From Roseimicrobium gellanilyticum (GTDB lineage Bacteria > Verrucomicrobiota > Verrucomicrobiia > Verrucomicrobiales > Verrucomicrobiaceae): a DNA stretch of 64,000 nucleotides. The stretch spans positions 496,001 to 560,000 of the forward strand of contig NZ_QNRR01000003.1 of the NCBI RefSeq assembly GCF_003315205.1. The letters are read 5' to 3'. Made by a program: the position numbers and the translations under genes. Shown piece by piece: positions 9,448 to 17,850 of this stretch. The notes beneath the pieces are model-generated. The model was given only the letters and a program-made list of their open reading frames with translations. It searched no databases and had not been told where the DNA came from. The first letter of the stretch is position 1, and the number at the start of each line of letters is the position of its first letter.

Positions 9448-10236
9448 TTAGCTCGCGAGCCACTGTCTCAGCACCAGCGCGCCACCGGCGCCAAGCGCCA
9501 GTGCGCCGGCCACGATCTGATTGATGCGCCACCTGCCCATGATGACATCCGGTCGCTCACGCAACGGTTCCAGGAAAAACCTTCCCACACCGTACCAGGC
9601 TAGCACACCCAGCGCGTAGCTTCCGGGTAGGTAGCTCTTCGTCCAGAGCAGTAGAAATAGCACACCTCCAAGAAGCCACCAGGCCATCTCCATGAACTGG
9701 ACAGGAATGCGCCGCTTCCGGATGCACTGGATGTCGTGCAGGTGCACCCCCAGCGGACTCTGCGTTTCCCGTCCGACACAGCAGCCATTGAACACACACC
9801 CCAGTCGCACCCAAAAACCTCCCGCGAGAATTCCCGCCCCCAGGTGATCCCAAAAGGCTGCCGCGGGCACTCTCAGCAGCCACGCAACAACAAAGGTCAT
9901 GGGCACGAGAGTCAGGAGAGCACCAAAGACACTCCAGCCGCCGCGACTTCCATCCCAAAGAGACTTCCTTCCTGCCTCGCCCCGATATTGCTCCGCATGT
10001 ACCAGCAGATGATACACCCTGGCTCCAAAAAGACCCGCCAGAGCACACGAGAGCGCACCAAGTCCCACACGCAGTGGAGAGAGACCTGAGTGCTGCGCGA
10101 GCGCCCCACACGCGAGCGTGCCCATGTACAGTCCCACGCAGAGGAAGATCTTGTAGGAATTCACCCAATGCCCCGCGATCTTGAAGTAGCGGGGAAAGGC
10201 CTCGTGCATCACAGGATGCTCCACGCGGTCACTCAT
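9448..10236 (-). CDS. Prolipoprotein diacylglyceryl transferase (Lgt) family protein, divergent
   Basis: A 262-residue multi-pass membrane protein. Lgt attaches diacylglycerol to the lipobox Cys of prolipoproteins in the inner membrane. Visible family features are GSRGGWSVFGALL (96-108), RLGCVFNGCCVG (144-155, the R-x-GN/GC signature), a IPVQFMEM segment (~177-184, like HPxQLYE) and RFFLEPLRERPDV (219-231). At the position where canonical Lgt has the essential His of the HGG motif, this protein has Phe104. ATG 10236 is preferred: it overlaps the LspA-like stop as ATGA and has AAAGGAGG six bases upstream, whereas the longer start at 10269 has neither. It is the last gene of a seven-gene operon. 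It may be a dedicated paralogue for the odd lipobox proteins encoded upstream rather than the housekeeping enzyme. Confidence 0.8.
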   Translation of the reverse strand: MSDRVEHPVMHEAFPRYFKIAGHWVNSYKIFLCVGLYMGTLACGALAQHSGLSPLRVGLGALSCALAGLFGARVYHLLVHAEQYRGEAGRKSLWDGSRGGWSVFGALLTLVPMTFVVAWLLRVPAAAFWDHLGAGILAGGFWVRLGCVFNGCCVGRETQSPLGVHLHDIQCIRKRRIPVQFMEMAWWLLGGVLFLLLWTKSYLPGSYALGVLAWYGVGRFFLEPLRERPDVIMGRWRINQIVAGALALGAGGALVLRQWLAS

Positions 10237-10667
10237 ACCGGACCTCCTTTCATCACCGTCAACAGACACATCACCAGCCCGATGCCTCCAATGGTGATGG
10301 CCACATCCGCGAGATTGAAAGCTGGCCAGAATCGCAGACAGATATAGTCACAAATGACGCCACGGCGGGTGACCTCGATGGCATGACTAAGAGCTCCTCC
10401 AAGGAGCAGTCCAGCATACATGCCGCCCGCTGGCATGAGCAGAGTTCCGATGGTCAGAGCCAGGGCTGACAGCATCCACACACCCCAGATCAATCCCGAG
10501 CGTGGCGCATCATGAATGCGGGACAGCCAAATCCTGCCAGATACAAGCCGCAAGCATCCCAGCGCACCCAGGGGCACACTGCGTGCAGCAAGGACACTCC
10601 CCAGCCACGCCTTCACCCCATGGTCCACCACAGGCACAGCAAGGAGGATGGCAATCAACGCAAACAT
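10233..10667 (-). CDS. Signal peptidase II (LspA) family protein
   Basis: A 144-residue membrane protein with about four hydrophobic segments. LspA cleaves signal peptides of prolipoproteins after Lgt has lipidated the Cys. The C-terminal half is diagnostic: GGALSHAIEV (90-99), then RRGVICDY and FNLADVAITIG, with the catalytic Asp pair at 107 and 121. The usual GN-x-x-DR motif is changed to SH-x-x-EV, so it is a divergent member. An N-terminal D-x-x-x-K (15-19) also matches. I prefer ATG 10667, 7 bp after the preceding stop, with GAGTGA as a possible ribosome site; a GTG start at 10688 would overlap the preceding gene. It is coupled to the Lgt-like gene through ATGA. Having lspA and lgt side by side, behind genes for lipobox proteins, suggests a dedicated maturation pair. 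Confidence 0.78.
   Translation of the reverse strand: MFALIAILLAVPVVDHGVKAWLGSVLAARSVPLGALGCLRLVSGRIWLSRIHDAPRSGLIWGVWMLSALALTIGTLLMPAGGMYAGLLLGGALSHAIEVTRRGVICDYICLRFWPAFNLADVAITIGGIGLVMCLLTVMKGGPV
10243..10250 (-). promoter_or_regulatory. Strong Shine-Dalgarno site of the Lgt-like gene
   Basis: On the minus strand this reads AAAGGAGG, six bases before ATG 10236. It decides the start of the Lgt-like protein and is unusual here, because most genes in the window show no such site. It lies inside the end of the LspA-like gene. Confidence 0.7.
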
Positions 10668-10674
10668 GACAGAA

Positions 10675-13353
10675 TCACTCGGAAGCACCTACGGGCTCGG
10701 ACTCGACGACCTCGTATGATCGTGGATGATCGTCATGCATCGCAACACCAAATTGTGCCTGCTCCACCGTTCCCTCGGGATTCACCTCGACTGTCGTCGG
10801 CCAGCAGCGGACTCCGTACTTCCTCGCCTGACGCTGCTCTGAGTCTTGCACCACAGTGAAGGTGAGGCCCAGCTGGCGGCGGATCTCCTCCATTTTTTTC
10901 ACGTCCTTGCCCCCATGGAAGGAAATGATGGTGGGCGCATCTTTCCCGCCCTTCTCGTGAAGTTTTTGCAATCTCTCCAGCTCGGCGAGGGAAGGTGCTG
11001 ACCAGGATTGCCAGAAATTGAGAAATAGCGTCTGACCTCTCATCCGATGCAGTGCAAAGCTCTGCTTCTCGGAATCTCGGAATGCTACATCCGGCGCCGT
11101 GCATCCCGTCTCCACGGCAAGACTCAGTGGCTGCACACGTGGTGGCCCAGCTGAAACCAGATGCTTCTCCAAGGCAGCGGCCATCTCCCCGGCATCGACA
11201 TGTCCTTCAGCCTTCCATACGAACTCACGACGGGCGTTGATAAGGTAGTAGGATGGACGTTTGGAAAGTCCAAACGTGCGCCCCCACCCACCTTCATCGT
11301 CTTCTGCCAGTTGGAGTGACACAGGAAGTTTGGCCTCATCCATGCCCAGCTTGCCTGCCAGCTCCTTTTTGGTGCTGTCAAACGCCCCGGAAGGCAACAC
11401 TACAATCACCTGCAACGCGACATTGCGAAGCTTCATCTTGCCGAAAGCGTCGCGCAGAATCTGCAAGGGTCGTTCCGAAGGCCAATCCGCGAAATACACC
11501 AAAGTGTTCTGTCCTGGTGCCATCTTCTGCGGACGATCGGTTTGCACAGACACATGCCCTGCGATGGCCTGACGCAGCACTGCATCATCCGCAATATCCG
11601 GCATCCAAATCGGGACCGTGACCGGCTCCCACCATGAGGGCACGTCCAGTACAATATCTGGTGCGGGTGCAATGCACGTGGTACCGCCCGTGACATTCCT
11701 CGTCTGCCCATTGGCCAGAATCTGCGTACCCTCCAGACGGAGACATACATGACTGATGCTCGTGATGCCTGGAGGCTTGGGGAAGACAAAGCGGTGCATC
11801 TCCGTGGCTGTGCGCGTCACGCCATTCCAGATGCTGGGAGGAAAGTCCGGATACTCCACCCACGACCATACATGGCGAAGGATGCGCCCTCCCGGAATCC
11901 AGCTCTTCAACGCCGTAAATGCCGTGCGATGCTCTGTCTCACCGATCTCGACAATGGGATTGAGCCTCCCCGGACCTCCTATGTCTCCACGCACGATGAC
12001 CCCATCCACGGTGGTCTCAACTCCGCTGTATCGCACGGTTGATGCACTGTCGAAATTCCTCAAGCCACTGACCAGCTTGCTTCTCGCGTCATTGAACACC
12101 GCCTCCACCGAGTCCTCATTGGCATCGAGCGCCTTGTCGATCTCTGAACGCACAATGTTCGTCGAAGTTCCGCTGGGGATGAACCAGGACTCATCCACAT
12201 CTGGGTCGCCAATACGTCGCAGACTCGCGACCTGAGTACTCGTATTGAGCCGTATGGTGATGGCTTGCTTGAAGCTTACAAATCCGTTCGGTGCCCACCA
12301 CGTGCCTGTCTCCACCTCCACACGACCTGAAATCTCGATGGATCCGGCCTTGAAAGTCAAGGTGGGGCCACTGGAGAAGCGCAGCTTGTAAGTGACGGAC
12401 ACACCCACGCCCCAGTGCTCAATGCGGAGCGTGATACTGCGCGCAGCGACTGACGCACGGATGGCATCTATATCGATGAGTCCCTGCACATACTCCTTTC
12501 TCACCGCAAACGCGAATCCACTGGAGCCAACAAAGGAAGCATTGATGGGCTGCACTCCCGATGCCGGAGCTCCCGCACCAGACAGCTGCAGTGGCAACGC
12601 CAGCACCTGCCCCACCACACCAATCCCCTTGAACTGGGAGAATGGGAAACCTGCGGGCAAATCCACCGGAAGCGTATCGATACCTTCGCGCACGACTTTC
12701 CGAATCTGTGCCGCCAGCACACCGGCCTCAGCGGCACTAAGGCCGCTGGCGGGATCAGCAATGAACCGGATCTTGGAATCCTGGTTGGACGCTTTGACGA
12801 AGAGCCGCGTCTTTCCTTGATACGGTTGGGTCCTGATCTCAAAGGTTGCCTGCACCTCTCCATGCACAGGCTTGGGCAGCTCCCCGGTGTTGTCGTCGGG
12901 ATAGTAGTGCGCTCTGGCAAAGGCATGAAGAATGACCTCTGACGACGAACCTTGGGGAAAGCTCACCTGCAGGGTGGAAATCTGGATGCGCGCCCTTCCC
13001 CGGATCACTTCAGGCGGAATCTCGATCACCTCAATGTTGTCCAAGTCTGCAAAGATGTCCTTGAACTTGCCTGCCACGCCTGGTGGGGAGGTGCTCACGA
13101 ACTGATCCTTGAGATCCTTGATGGGGCGCGGTCCCTTTTCCTGCTGGAACTCAAACACCCAGTCACCAAAGTCGAGCACATGATCTGGAAACCTCCGTGG
13201 CGGATCACCAAGACGCGTGTCCACGCTGTGGAGCAGCTTGAGAGGCGCATTCTCGTAGGCGCCGTTCTGGTGCAGGGTGGCGAGCAGTCCGTTGATCTGC
13301 CTTACCGAGATTTCCACCACCGCTTCGTAGTCTCCTGTCAGGTTGTTGGCCAT
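10675..13353 (-). CDS. Large protein of unknown function with C-terminal TlpA/thioredoxin-like fold, no CXXC (paralogue of 15194-17848)
   Basis: An 892-residue protein, paralogous to the 884-aa product encoded two genes upstream. Both begin with a shared motif, LTGDYEAV then VRQ[IV]NGLLATLHQNG, and share NGFVSFKQ, DESWFI and WIPGGR further on. I do not recognise the N-terminal ~600 residues; they look beta-rich and without signal peptide or membrane segment. Two thioredoxin-like stretches follow: one around 645-770 and a TlpA/AhpC-like domain around 770-870. In the last, the redox motif WC-x-x-C is replaced by WSAPS, while the following helix and the cis-Pro region (RCWPT) are kept, so thiol chemistry is not expected. 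It starts 1 bp after the stop of the third lipobox protein gene. A structural or binding role with that protein is a reasonable inference. Confidence 0.7.
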   Translation of the reverse strand: MANNLTGDYEAVVEISVRQINGLLATLHQNGAYENAPLKLLHSVDTRLGDPPRRFPDHVLDFGDWVFEFQQEKGPRPIKDLKDQFVSTSPPGVAGKFKDIFADLDNIEVIEIPPEVIRGRARIQISTLQVSFPQGSSSEVILHAFARAHYYPDDNTGELPKPVHGEVQATFEIRTQPYQGKTRLFVKASNQDSKIRFIADPASGLSAAEAGVLAAQIRKVVREGIDTLPVDLPAGFPFSQFKGIGVVGQVLALPLQLSGAGAPASGVQPINASFVGSSGFAFAVRKEYVQGLIDIDAIRASVAARSITLRIEHWGVGVSVTYKLRFSSGPTLTFKAGSIEISGRVEVETGTWWAPNGFVSFKQAITIRLNTSTQVASLRRIGDPDVDESWFIPSGTSTNIVRSEIDKALDANEDSVEAVFNDARSKLVSGLRNFDSASTVRYSGVETTVDGVIVRGDIGGPGRLNPIVEIGETEHRTAFTALKSWIPGGRILRHVWSWVEYPDFPPSIWNGVTRTATEMHRFVFPKPPGITSISHVCLRLEGTQILANGQTRNVTGGTTCIAPAPDIVLDVPSWWEPVTVPIWMPDIADDAVLRQAIAGHVSVQTDRPQKMAPGQNTLVYFADWPSERPLQILRDAFGKMKLRNVALQVIVVLPSGAFDSTKKELAGKLGMDEAKLPVSLQLAEDDEGGWGRTFGLSKRPSYYLINARREFVWKAEGHVDAGEMAAALEKHLVSAGPPRVQPLSLAVETGCTAPDVAFRDSEKQSFALHRMRGQTLFLNFWQSWSAPSLAELERLQKLHEKGGKDAPTIISFHGGKDVKKMEEIRRQLGLTFTVVQDSEQRQARKYGVRCWPTTVEVNPEGTVEQAQFGVAMHDDHPRSYEVVESEPVGASE

Positions 13354-13354
13354 A

Positions 13355-14233
13355 TCATGCGACGTCTATGGTTTCGATGAGATAGATGGTGTCGGACACC
13401 ACATAGGGCTGCGCTCCGGGATTGGCAGCGTTGGGAATACGATCCGCCACCGCTGCTTCGGCCGTAGCGCCTTTCACGAAGCAAGTCGCCTGTGACGCGG
13501 GAACGAAACTCTGATTGCGAACAGTTCCCTGGGTGGAATTGATATCGAAGATCACCAGCAGCGGTCTGGAAGGGTCCAGGGTGTATTGCACCACGGGCAG
13601 TGGTAGAGACATGCCTTGGGGTACGGACACCGCCGTTGCCACCATGGTCAGGTCACCCGCTGAGTCATACGGATTACCAACAGCAGCCGGCTGTGAAATG
13701 TAGACCCTGTCCAAGACGAGGCTTCCTGAGTTTGGTCCCCTTACCGTGATAAACACATGGAATCCCCCAGCCGCCAGCACGGCCGGCTCGAGTCGCTGCG
13801 CGAGACAAAAGCCCTCCACAAGAGTTTGATCCATCGACAGGCTGGAAGTAAAGCAGCGCACCGGTGGCAGCGTCGTGGCGGACACCTCCGAGGACGGATC
13901 TGTATCAAACCCACCATAGAGGGCACGCACCTGGAAGCGATACAGCGTACTTGGGAGCAGCCGCTCAGCCCGGGCGCTCGTGACATCTGACATCAAGGTG
14001 ACCGGGACTGTTTCCTGCTCTTTGAAGACATCCACTTCGAACGTCACTCCTGCCACCGCCTCGTGGGTCCACGTGAGGGCCACGAACCCCGGCCCCACTT
14101 CGGTGACCGTCACATCGGCAGGGATGCTGGGAAAGTATCCCCTGGCTTCGAAGCTGCAGCCGGCATAGCCCCACAGCAGCACTACGGGCACGATGATGAA
14201 GGGAACGAGCAGAACTAGAAGTGTCCATTCCAT
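13355..14233 (-). CDS. Lipobox-like, FN3-containing envelope protein (third copy)
   Basis: A 292-residue protein starting at ATG 14233 (MEWTLLVLLVPF); longer in-frame starts run into the preceding gene and lack any signal. The N-terminus is a hydrophobic segment without positive charge, ending in WGYAGC with Cys26, so it resembles a lipoprotein signal with an unusual n-region and Tyr at -3. Residues ~38-130 look like one fibronectin type III domain (ADVTVTEVGPGFVALTWTHE). The C-terminal ~150 residues form a beta-rich domain shared with the other two copies: GFCLAQR, an ISQPAA-x-GNPYDSA segment, and a final IYLIETIDVA. No ribosome site is evident. Likely a cell-envelope protein anchored by the N-terminal segment or lipid. 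Confidence 0.72.
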   Translation of the reverse strand: MEWTLLVLLVPFIIVPVVLLWGYAGCSFEARGYFPSIPADVTVTEVGPGFVALTWTHEAVAGVTFEVDVFKEQETVPVTLMSDVTSARAERLLPSTLYRFQVRALYGGFDTDPSSEVSATTLPPVRCFTSSLSMDQTLVEGFCLAQRLEPAVLAAGGFHVFITVRGPNSGSLVLDRVYISQPAAVGNPYDSAGDLTMVATAVSVPQGMSLPLPVVQYTLDPSRPLLVIFDINSTQGTVRNQSFVPASQATCFVKGATAEAAVADRIPNAANPGAQPYVVSDTIYLIETIDVA

Positions 14234-14294
14234 GGTATTGGTTGGTTGAATGGTGGTCGAATGTGACGCGCAATAATGCTGGCGCAGGAGCGGC

Positions 14295-15197
14295 TCACCC
14301 CACGTCGATGCGCCGCACGAGATAAATGCTCGGTGAAGGGTTGTAAGGTGGTGCGCCGGGATTGGCAGCTGACGGGAGGCGATCCTGCACACCGGCCTCC
14401 GCTGTCGCGAGTTTGAAGAACATGGAGGCATCTGTGCCCGGCACGGGATTGAGATGGCGGACATTCCCCATTCCAGGCTCTGTGCTGATATCGAAGGCCA
14501 CCAGCAGTGGAATGGTTTGATCCAACCCGAATTCCACAATATTCAACTCCTTGACCTCGCCTGCTGCGATGGAAACCCCCGTGGCGACTTCCTTCAGATC
14601 CATCGCAGAGTCATATGCATTTCCAGAGGCCGCCGCATGCGAGATGGTCACGCGATCAATGAGCAGGTTCCCCACAGTAGAACCCTGCAACACCAACCTT
14701 ACCTTGGTGCCACTGCGAAAGAGTCTCACGGGCTCGATGCGCTGAACAATGCAGAAGCCACCGAGGTTTGCCTGATCGCCCGTCAAGGTGGCGCTGAATG
14801 CAGGTTCGAAGTCGAGCGTTGTTCCGGAAGCCCTTTCTGAGGGCGGCGTTTCTTCTTGTGGGTTTTCCCTGGGGGCAGCGGTGATCTCGTATGTGTACTC
14901 GGAATTGTGCAGGAGATCGCTGTTGTCGACATACTCGGTCTCCTCCGTTTCGAAAACGGCTTCCGTCCCCGGTGTTACGCGGTAGATCCTGAATAGAGAG
15001 GGGTATCCCTGCGAATTCACCCAGGTGATTTTGATTTCGCTCACACTGATCCCCATGGCCTTTACATTGGTGGGAGTACGGGGCTTGATCTCATGCAGAC
15101 CGAACACCACATCGCAGCCTGCGAAACCACCCAGCAGGATGATAGGCGCCACTATCAGGGGGACCAGCAACAGCAACAGAATCCACTCAACCGTCAT
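14295..15197 (-). CDS. Lipobox-like, FN3-containing envelope protein (second copy)
   Basis: A 300-residue protein starting at ATG 15197, overlapping the previous stop as ATGA and preceded by AAGGAGG. The signal-like segment (TVEWILLLLLVPLIVAP) has no Lys or Arg and ends in GGFAGC with Cys28. Residues ~38-130 look like an FN3 domain (PTNVKAMGISVSEIKITW). The C-terminal domain is shared with its paralogues: GFCIVQRIEP, ISHAAASGNAYDSA and IYLVRRIDVG. Translational coupling to the large TlpA-like protein gene upstream argues that the products work together. Whether Cys28 is lipidated is inferred from the lipobox resemblance and the Lgt/LspA-like genes in the operon. Confidence 0.75.
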   Translation of the reverse strand: MTVEWILLLLLVPLIVAPIILLGGFAGCDVVFGLHEIKPRTPTNVKAMGISVSEIKITWVNSQGYPSLFRIYRVTPGTEAVFETEETEYVDNSDLLHNSEYTYEITAAPRENPQEETPPSERASGTTLDFEPAFSATLTGDQANLGGFCIVQRIEPVRLFRSGTKVRLVLQGSTVGNLLIDRVTISHAAASGNAYDSAMDLKEVATGVSIAAGEVKELNIVEFGLDQTIPLLVAFDISTEPGMGNVRHLNPVPGTDASMFFKLATAEAGVQDRLPSAANPGAPPYNPSPSIYLVRRIDVG

Positions 15198-17848
15198 AGG
15201 GCCTCCTTGGGTGTAGCTTTTCCAGCAGGTTCCATTTCCCGTTCTGGCACGAGGCCAAAGGTGGCTTCGCGTAGTGCGCCATCACGCCCAATCCGCACAG
15301 CAGTCGGCCAGCAGCGCACACCGAACATGCGCGCAATGCGATGCTCCCCGTCTTGTGTCAGAAGGAAGCGGGCGCCCGATTCCCTAGAGGCCTCATGGAT
15401 GGCCTCCGGGTCCGGACCACCGTGCACCGCGATGATCTCCAGTTTCTCGCCGTCTTTCCCGCCGTCAGCATGGAGACGCTGGCATCTCTGCAATTCCTTG
15501 CGACAAGGCGACGACCATGACTGCCAGAAGAGCAGCAACACCTCTCTTCCCCTGAACCGATGCAAGGCATGCACGGTACCATGCTGATCTTCGAACTCAA
15601 AATCAGGCACCGCTGCTCCACGCTGCAGTGCCAGTGACAGTGGCTTGAACGCTGGTGCCAACGCAGGAGTCAGGTGATACTGCAGCACCTGCACCATCTC
15701 ATCGAGATTGCCTTCCTGCTCTTGCTTCCACACGAATTCACCACGAGCATTCAGCAAGAAGGTCGCGGGAACATCGCCTGCGGCGAACGTCCGGCTCCAT
15801 CCACCGTCCATGTCTTCCGCAAGCTCCACGGAAACGGGAAAGTCCCCCTCCAACTCCCTGAGTCGGGACTCGATTTCACGATAACTGGCCCGCTGGAATG
15901 TCCCGGCAGGAAGCACCCAGACGACGGACAGCGGATGAATTCTGTTTCCAGTCGCCTGAAGCGCTTTTTGGATCACTCGCATGGGGGTCTCGACTTCCAG
16001 CGAGGCGAATCTTACAAGTGTATTGATTCCACGACCTGCTGATGGTCCTCTCTCCCCGAGGACATTCACATAACCGGCAATGATCTCCTCAAGAAACTGC
16101 TCAGGAGGTCGCGGCAGCCAGATGGGCAGGTAGACAATCTCCCACCATGGCGGCTGCACGAGGATGGGTTCGCGCTCGCTGACCTGGCACGTTCGCCCCG
16201 CAACGATAGGTTGTTCCACTCCATTCGCATCAAGCTGGGTTCCTTCTATTTTGAGGCAGACGCGACTCAGTGACTGGGCCTCCGCAGGTTTCGTCAGCAG
16301 GAAGCGGTGCTCCTCCACCCTCTGTTTCACTTCACCGAACCACGGAATCTGATGTTCCTTCACCCATGTCCAGATGAAACGGTCAACCCTCCCTCCGGGT
16401 ATCCAGCTATGCAGCGCAGAGAAGCTCTTGCCATCAGGCGTCTCACGCACGTCCACAATAGGCGCATAATGGTAGCGCGTGGTCACGGAGCCGCGGATGA
16501 CGATACCATGAGGTGTGATCTCAACTGCATCAAACCTTGCCTCTGCAGAATCATCGAAGGACTTCAGTCCGCCATTGAATCTCGCACGGATGCTGGCGAA
16601 CGTGGCGTTGACTTGGGGTGATGCAGACGCAAGGGCATTGGCAATGGCGGACTTCACCGCGCCCACGGCAGTGTTGTGTGAGATGAACCAGGACTCGTCC
16701 ACTACGGGATCACCCGCGGCCTTCAGTGTCACCGTCTGCGTGGGCGCATGCAGTTCCAACGTGACCGACTGTTTGAAACTTACGAACCCATTGGGCAGAG
16801 CGGATGAAGTCGTCAGCGCCACATTCCCTGAGATCTCGATCGTGCCGGCTTTCCATGCCAGGGCAGGACCCGAACTGAAGCTCGCGTGATATGTCCCGGA
16901 GACAAAGAGGATGGTGACGTTGATGCGGAAGGCGCTGAGAGACGCCTTGACCGAGTCCATCAATGGCGCGAGCAGCGCTCCGATGTGATCCTTGCTCACC
17001 GCGATGGCGTATTCACTTCCACCCAGGAACAGATTTTGAATCGTGCCCAATCCCGCCGAAGGCGCCACGCCACCAGACATCTGCATGGGCAGCGCGATGG
17101 CATCTCCCATCCCCTTGAATGCAGCAAACGGGAAATCTTGGGAAATGACAAGGTCCAGGGGCCTCAGCTTGCCTCGCACCAATTTGCGGAGCTCTCCTGA
17201 AATCTTGTCTGACTCCGCAGCGCTCGTGCTCGTGCCAGCATGACGCTCGAAGTAAACTTTCGAATCACTTCCAGAAGGGGTCACCTTCAGGACCCTCTGC
17301 CCCTGCGGATTGGTGGCCGGAGACACCTCGTACGCGATATTCACATCGCCATGAATGGGATCGGGCAGAGTAGCGGTGCCCGGCGCAGGCAGATATCTTG
17401 CGCGTATGGAGGCCCTCACCATCACCTCGGAGTCGGCTCGCGGCCCCAGGGAGATTGTGGGAGATGACACCTGGACTTCCACCTTTCCGTGAAGATCACT
17501 CTGCATGATGAGCCCGGGAATGGATTCCTGGATGGCAATGATCGCTTCTGAGAGTCTGCTGGCCACGCCTGGAGCCGCGACCTTCACCGCATTCTCCCGA
17601 TAGACCTTAAAGGTGCCGCTGTCCTGCCAGAGCTTCTGCCCCGCAATCCACGTATGCAGTCCCCCGATGCCAGGAGACGGTCCAGGCTCGGTGGTCCCCT
17701 GTCCAATCATGTATGCAATGACGTGTGGCAGGGAGGGCGAACGCTGCGGGATATCGCCATTCTGATGGAGAGTGGCCAGCAGACCATTCACCTGACGGAC
17801 GCTGACCTGCAGCACCGCTTCGTAATCGCCTGTAAGTTCGTTCGCCAT
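15194..17848 (-). CDS. Large protein of unknown function with C-terminal TlpA/thioredoxin-like fold (paralogue of 10675-13353)
   Basis: An 884-residue protein that starts 2 bp after the preceding stop. It is the paralogue of the 892-aa product and shares its N-terminal signature (LTGDYEAV, VRQVNGLLATLHQNG), NGFVSFKQ, DESWFI and WIPGGR. The large N-terminal part is not recognised and seems beta-rich. A thioredoxin-like stretch occurs around 640-760 and a TlpA-like domain around 765-870. There the active-site position reads WSSPC: the first Cys of CXXC is lost and the second kept, while RCWPT marks the cis-Pro loop. No signal peptide is visible, so location is uncertain; the neighbours suggest the envelope. 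Its gene is flanked by two lipobox-protein genes, one of them coupled by ATGA. Confidence 0.7.
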   Translation of the reverse strand: MANELTGDYEAVLQVSVRQVNGLLATLHQNGDIPQRSPSLPHVIAYMIGQGTTEPGPSPGIGGLHTWIAGQKLWQDSGTFKVYRENAVKVAAPGVASRLSEAIIAIQESIPGLIMQSDLHGKVEVQVSSPTISLGPRADSEVMVRASIRARYLPAPGTATLPDPIHGDVNIAYEVSPATNPQGQRVLKVTPSGSDSKVYFERHAGTSTSAAESDKISGELRKLVRGKLRPLDLVISQDFPFAAFKGMGDAIALPMQMSGGVAPSAGLGTIQNLFLGGSEYAIAVSKDHIGALLAPLMDSVKASLSAFRINVTILFVSGTYHASFSSGPALAWKAGTIEISGNVALTTSSALPNGFVSFKQSVTLELHAPTQTVTLKAAGDPVVDESWFISHNTAVGAVKSAIANALASASPQVNATFASIRARFNGGLKSFDDSAEARFDAVEITPHGIVIRGSVTTRYHYAPIVDVRETPDGKSFSALHSWIPGGRVDRFIWTWVKEHQIPWFGEVKQRVEEHRFLLTKPAEAQSLSRVCLKIEGTQLDANGVEQPIVAGRTCQVSEREPILVQPPWWEIVYLPIWLPRPPEQFLEEIIAGYVNVLGERGPSAGRGINTLVRFASLEVETPMRVIQKALQATGNRIHPLSVVWVLPAGTFQRASYREIESRLRELEGDFPVSVELAEDMDGGWSRTFAAGDVPATFLLNARGEFVWKQEQEGNLDEMVQVLQYHLTPALAPAFKPLSLALQRGAAVPDFEFEDQHGTVHALHRFRGREVLLLFWQSWSSPCRKELQRCQRLHADGGKDGEKLEIIAVHGGPDPEAIHEASRESGARFLLTQDGEHRIARMFGVRCWPTAVRIGRDGALREATFGLVPEREMEPAGKATPKEAL
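15202..15208 (-). promoter_or_regulatory. Shine-Dalgarno site deciding the start at 15197
   Basis: Reads AAGGAGG on the minus strand, four bases before ATG 15197 and inside the end of the upstream gene. It supports coupled translation of the second FN3/lipobox protein. Confidence 0.6.
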
Positions 17849-17850
17849 GG

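Noticed and set aside
13355-14539. Longer version of the third lipobox protein, starting at 14539
   Set aside because: The extra 102 residues lie over the preceding gene in another frame and look like random translation. The true start at 14233 gives the shared MEW signal-like segment.
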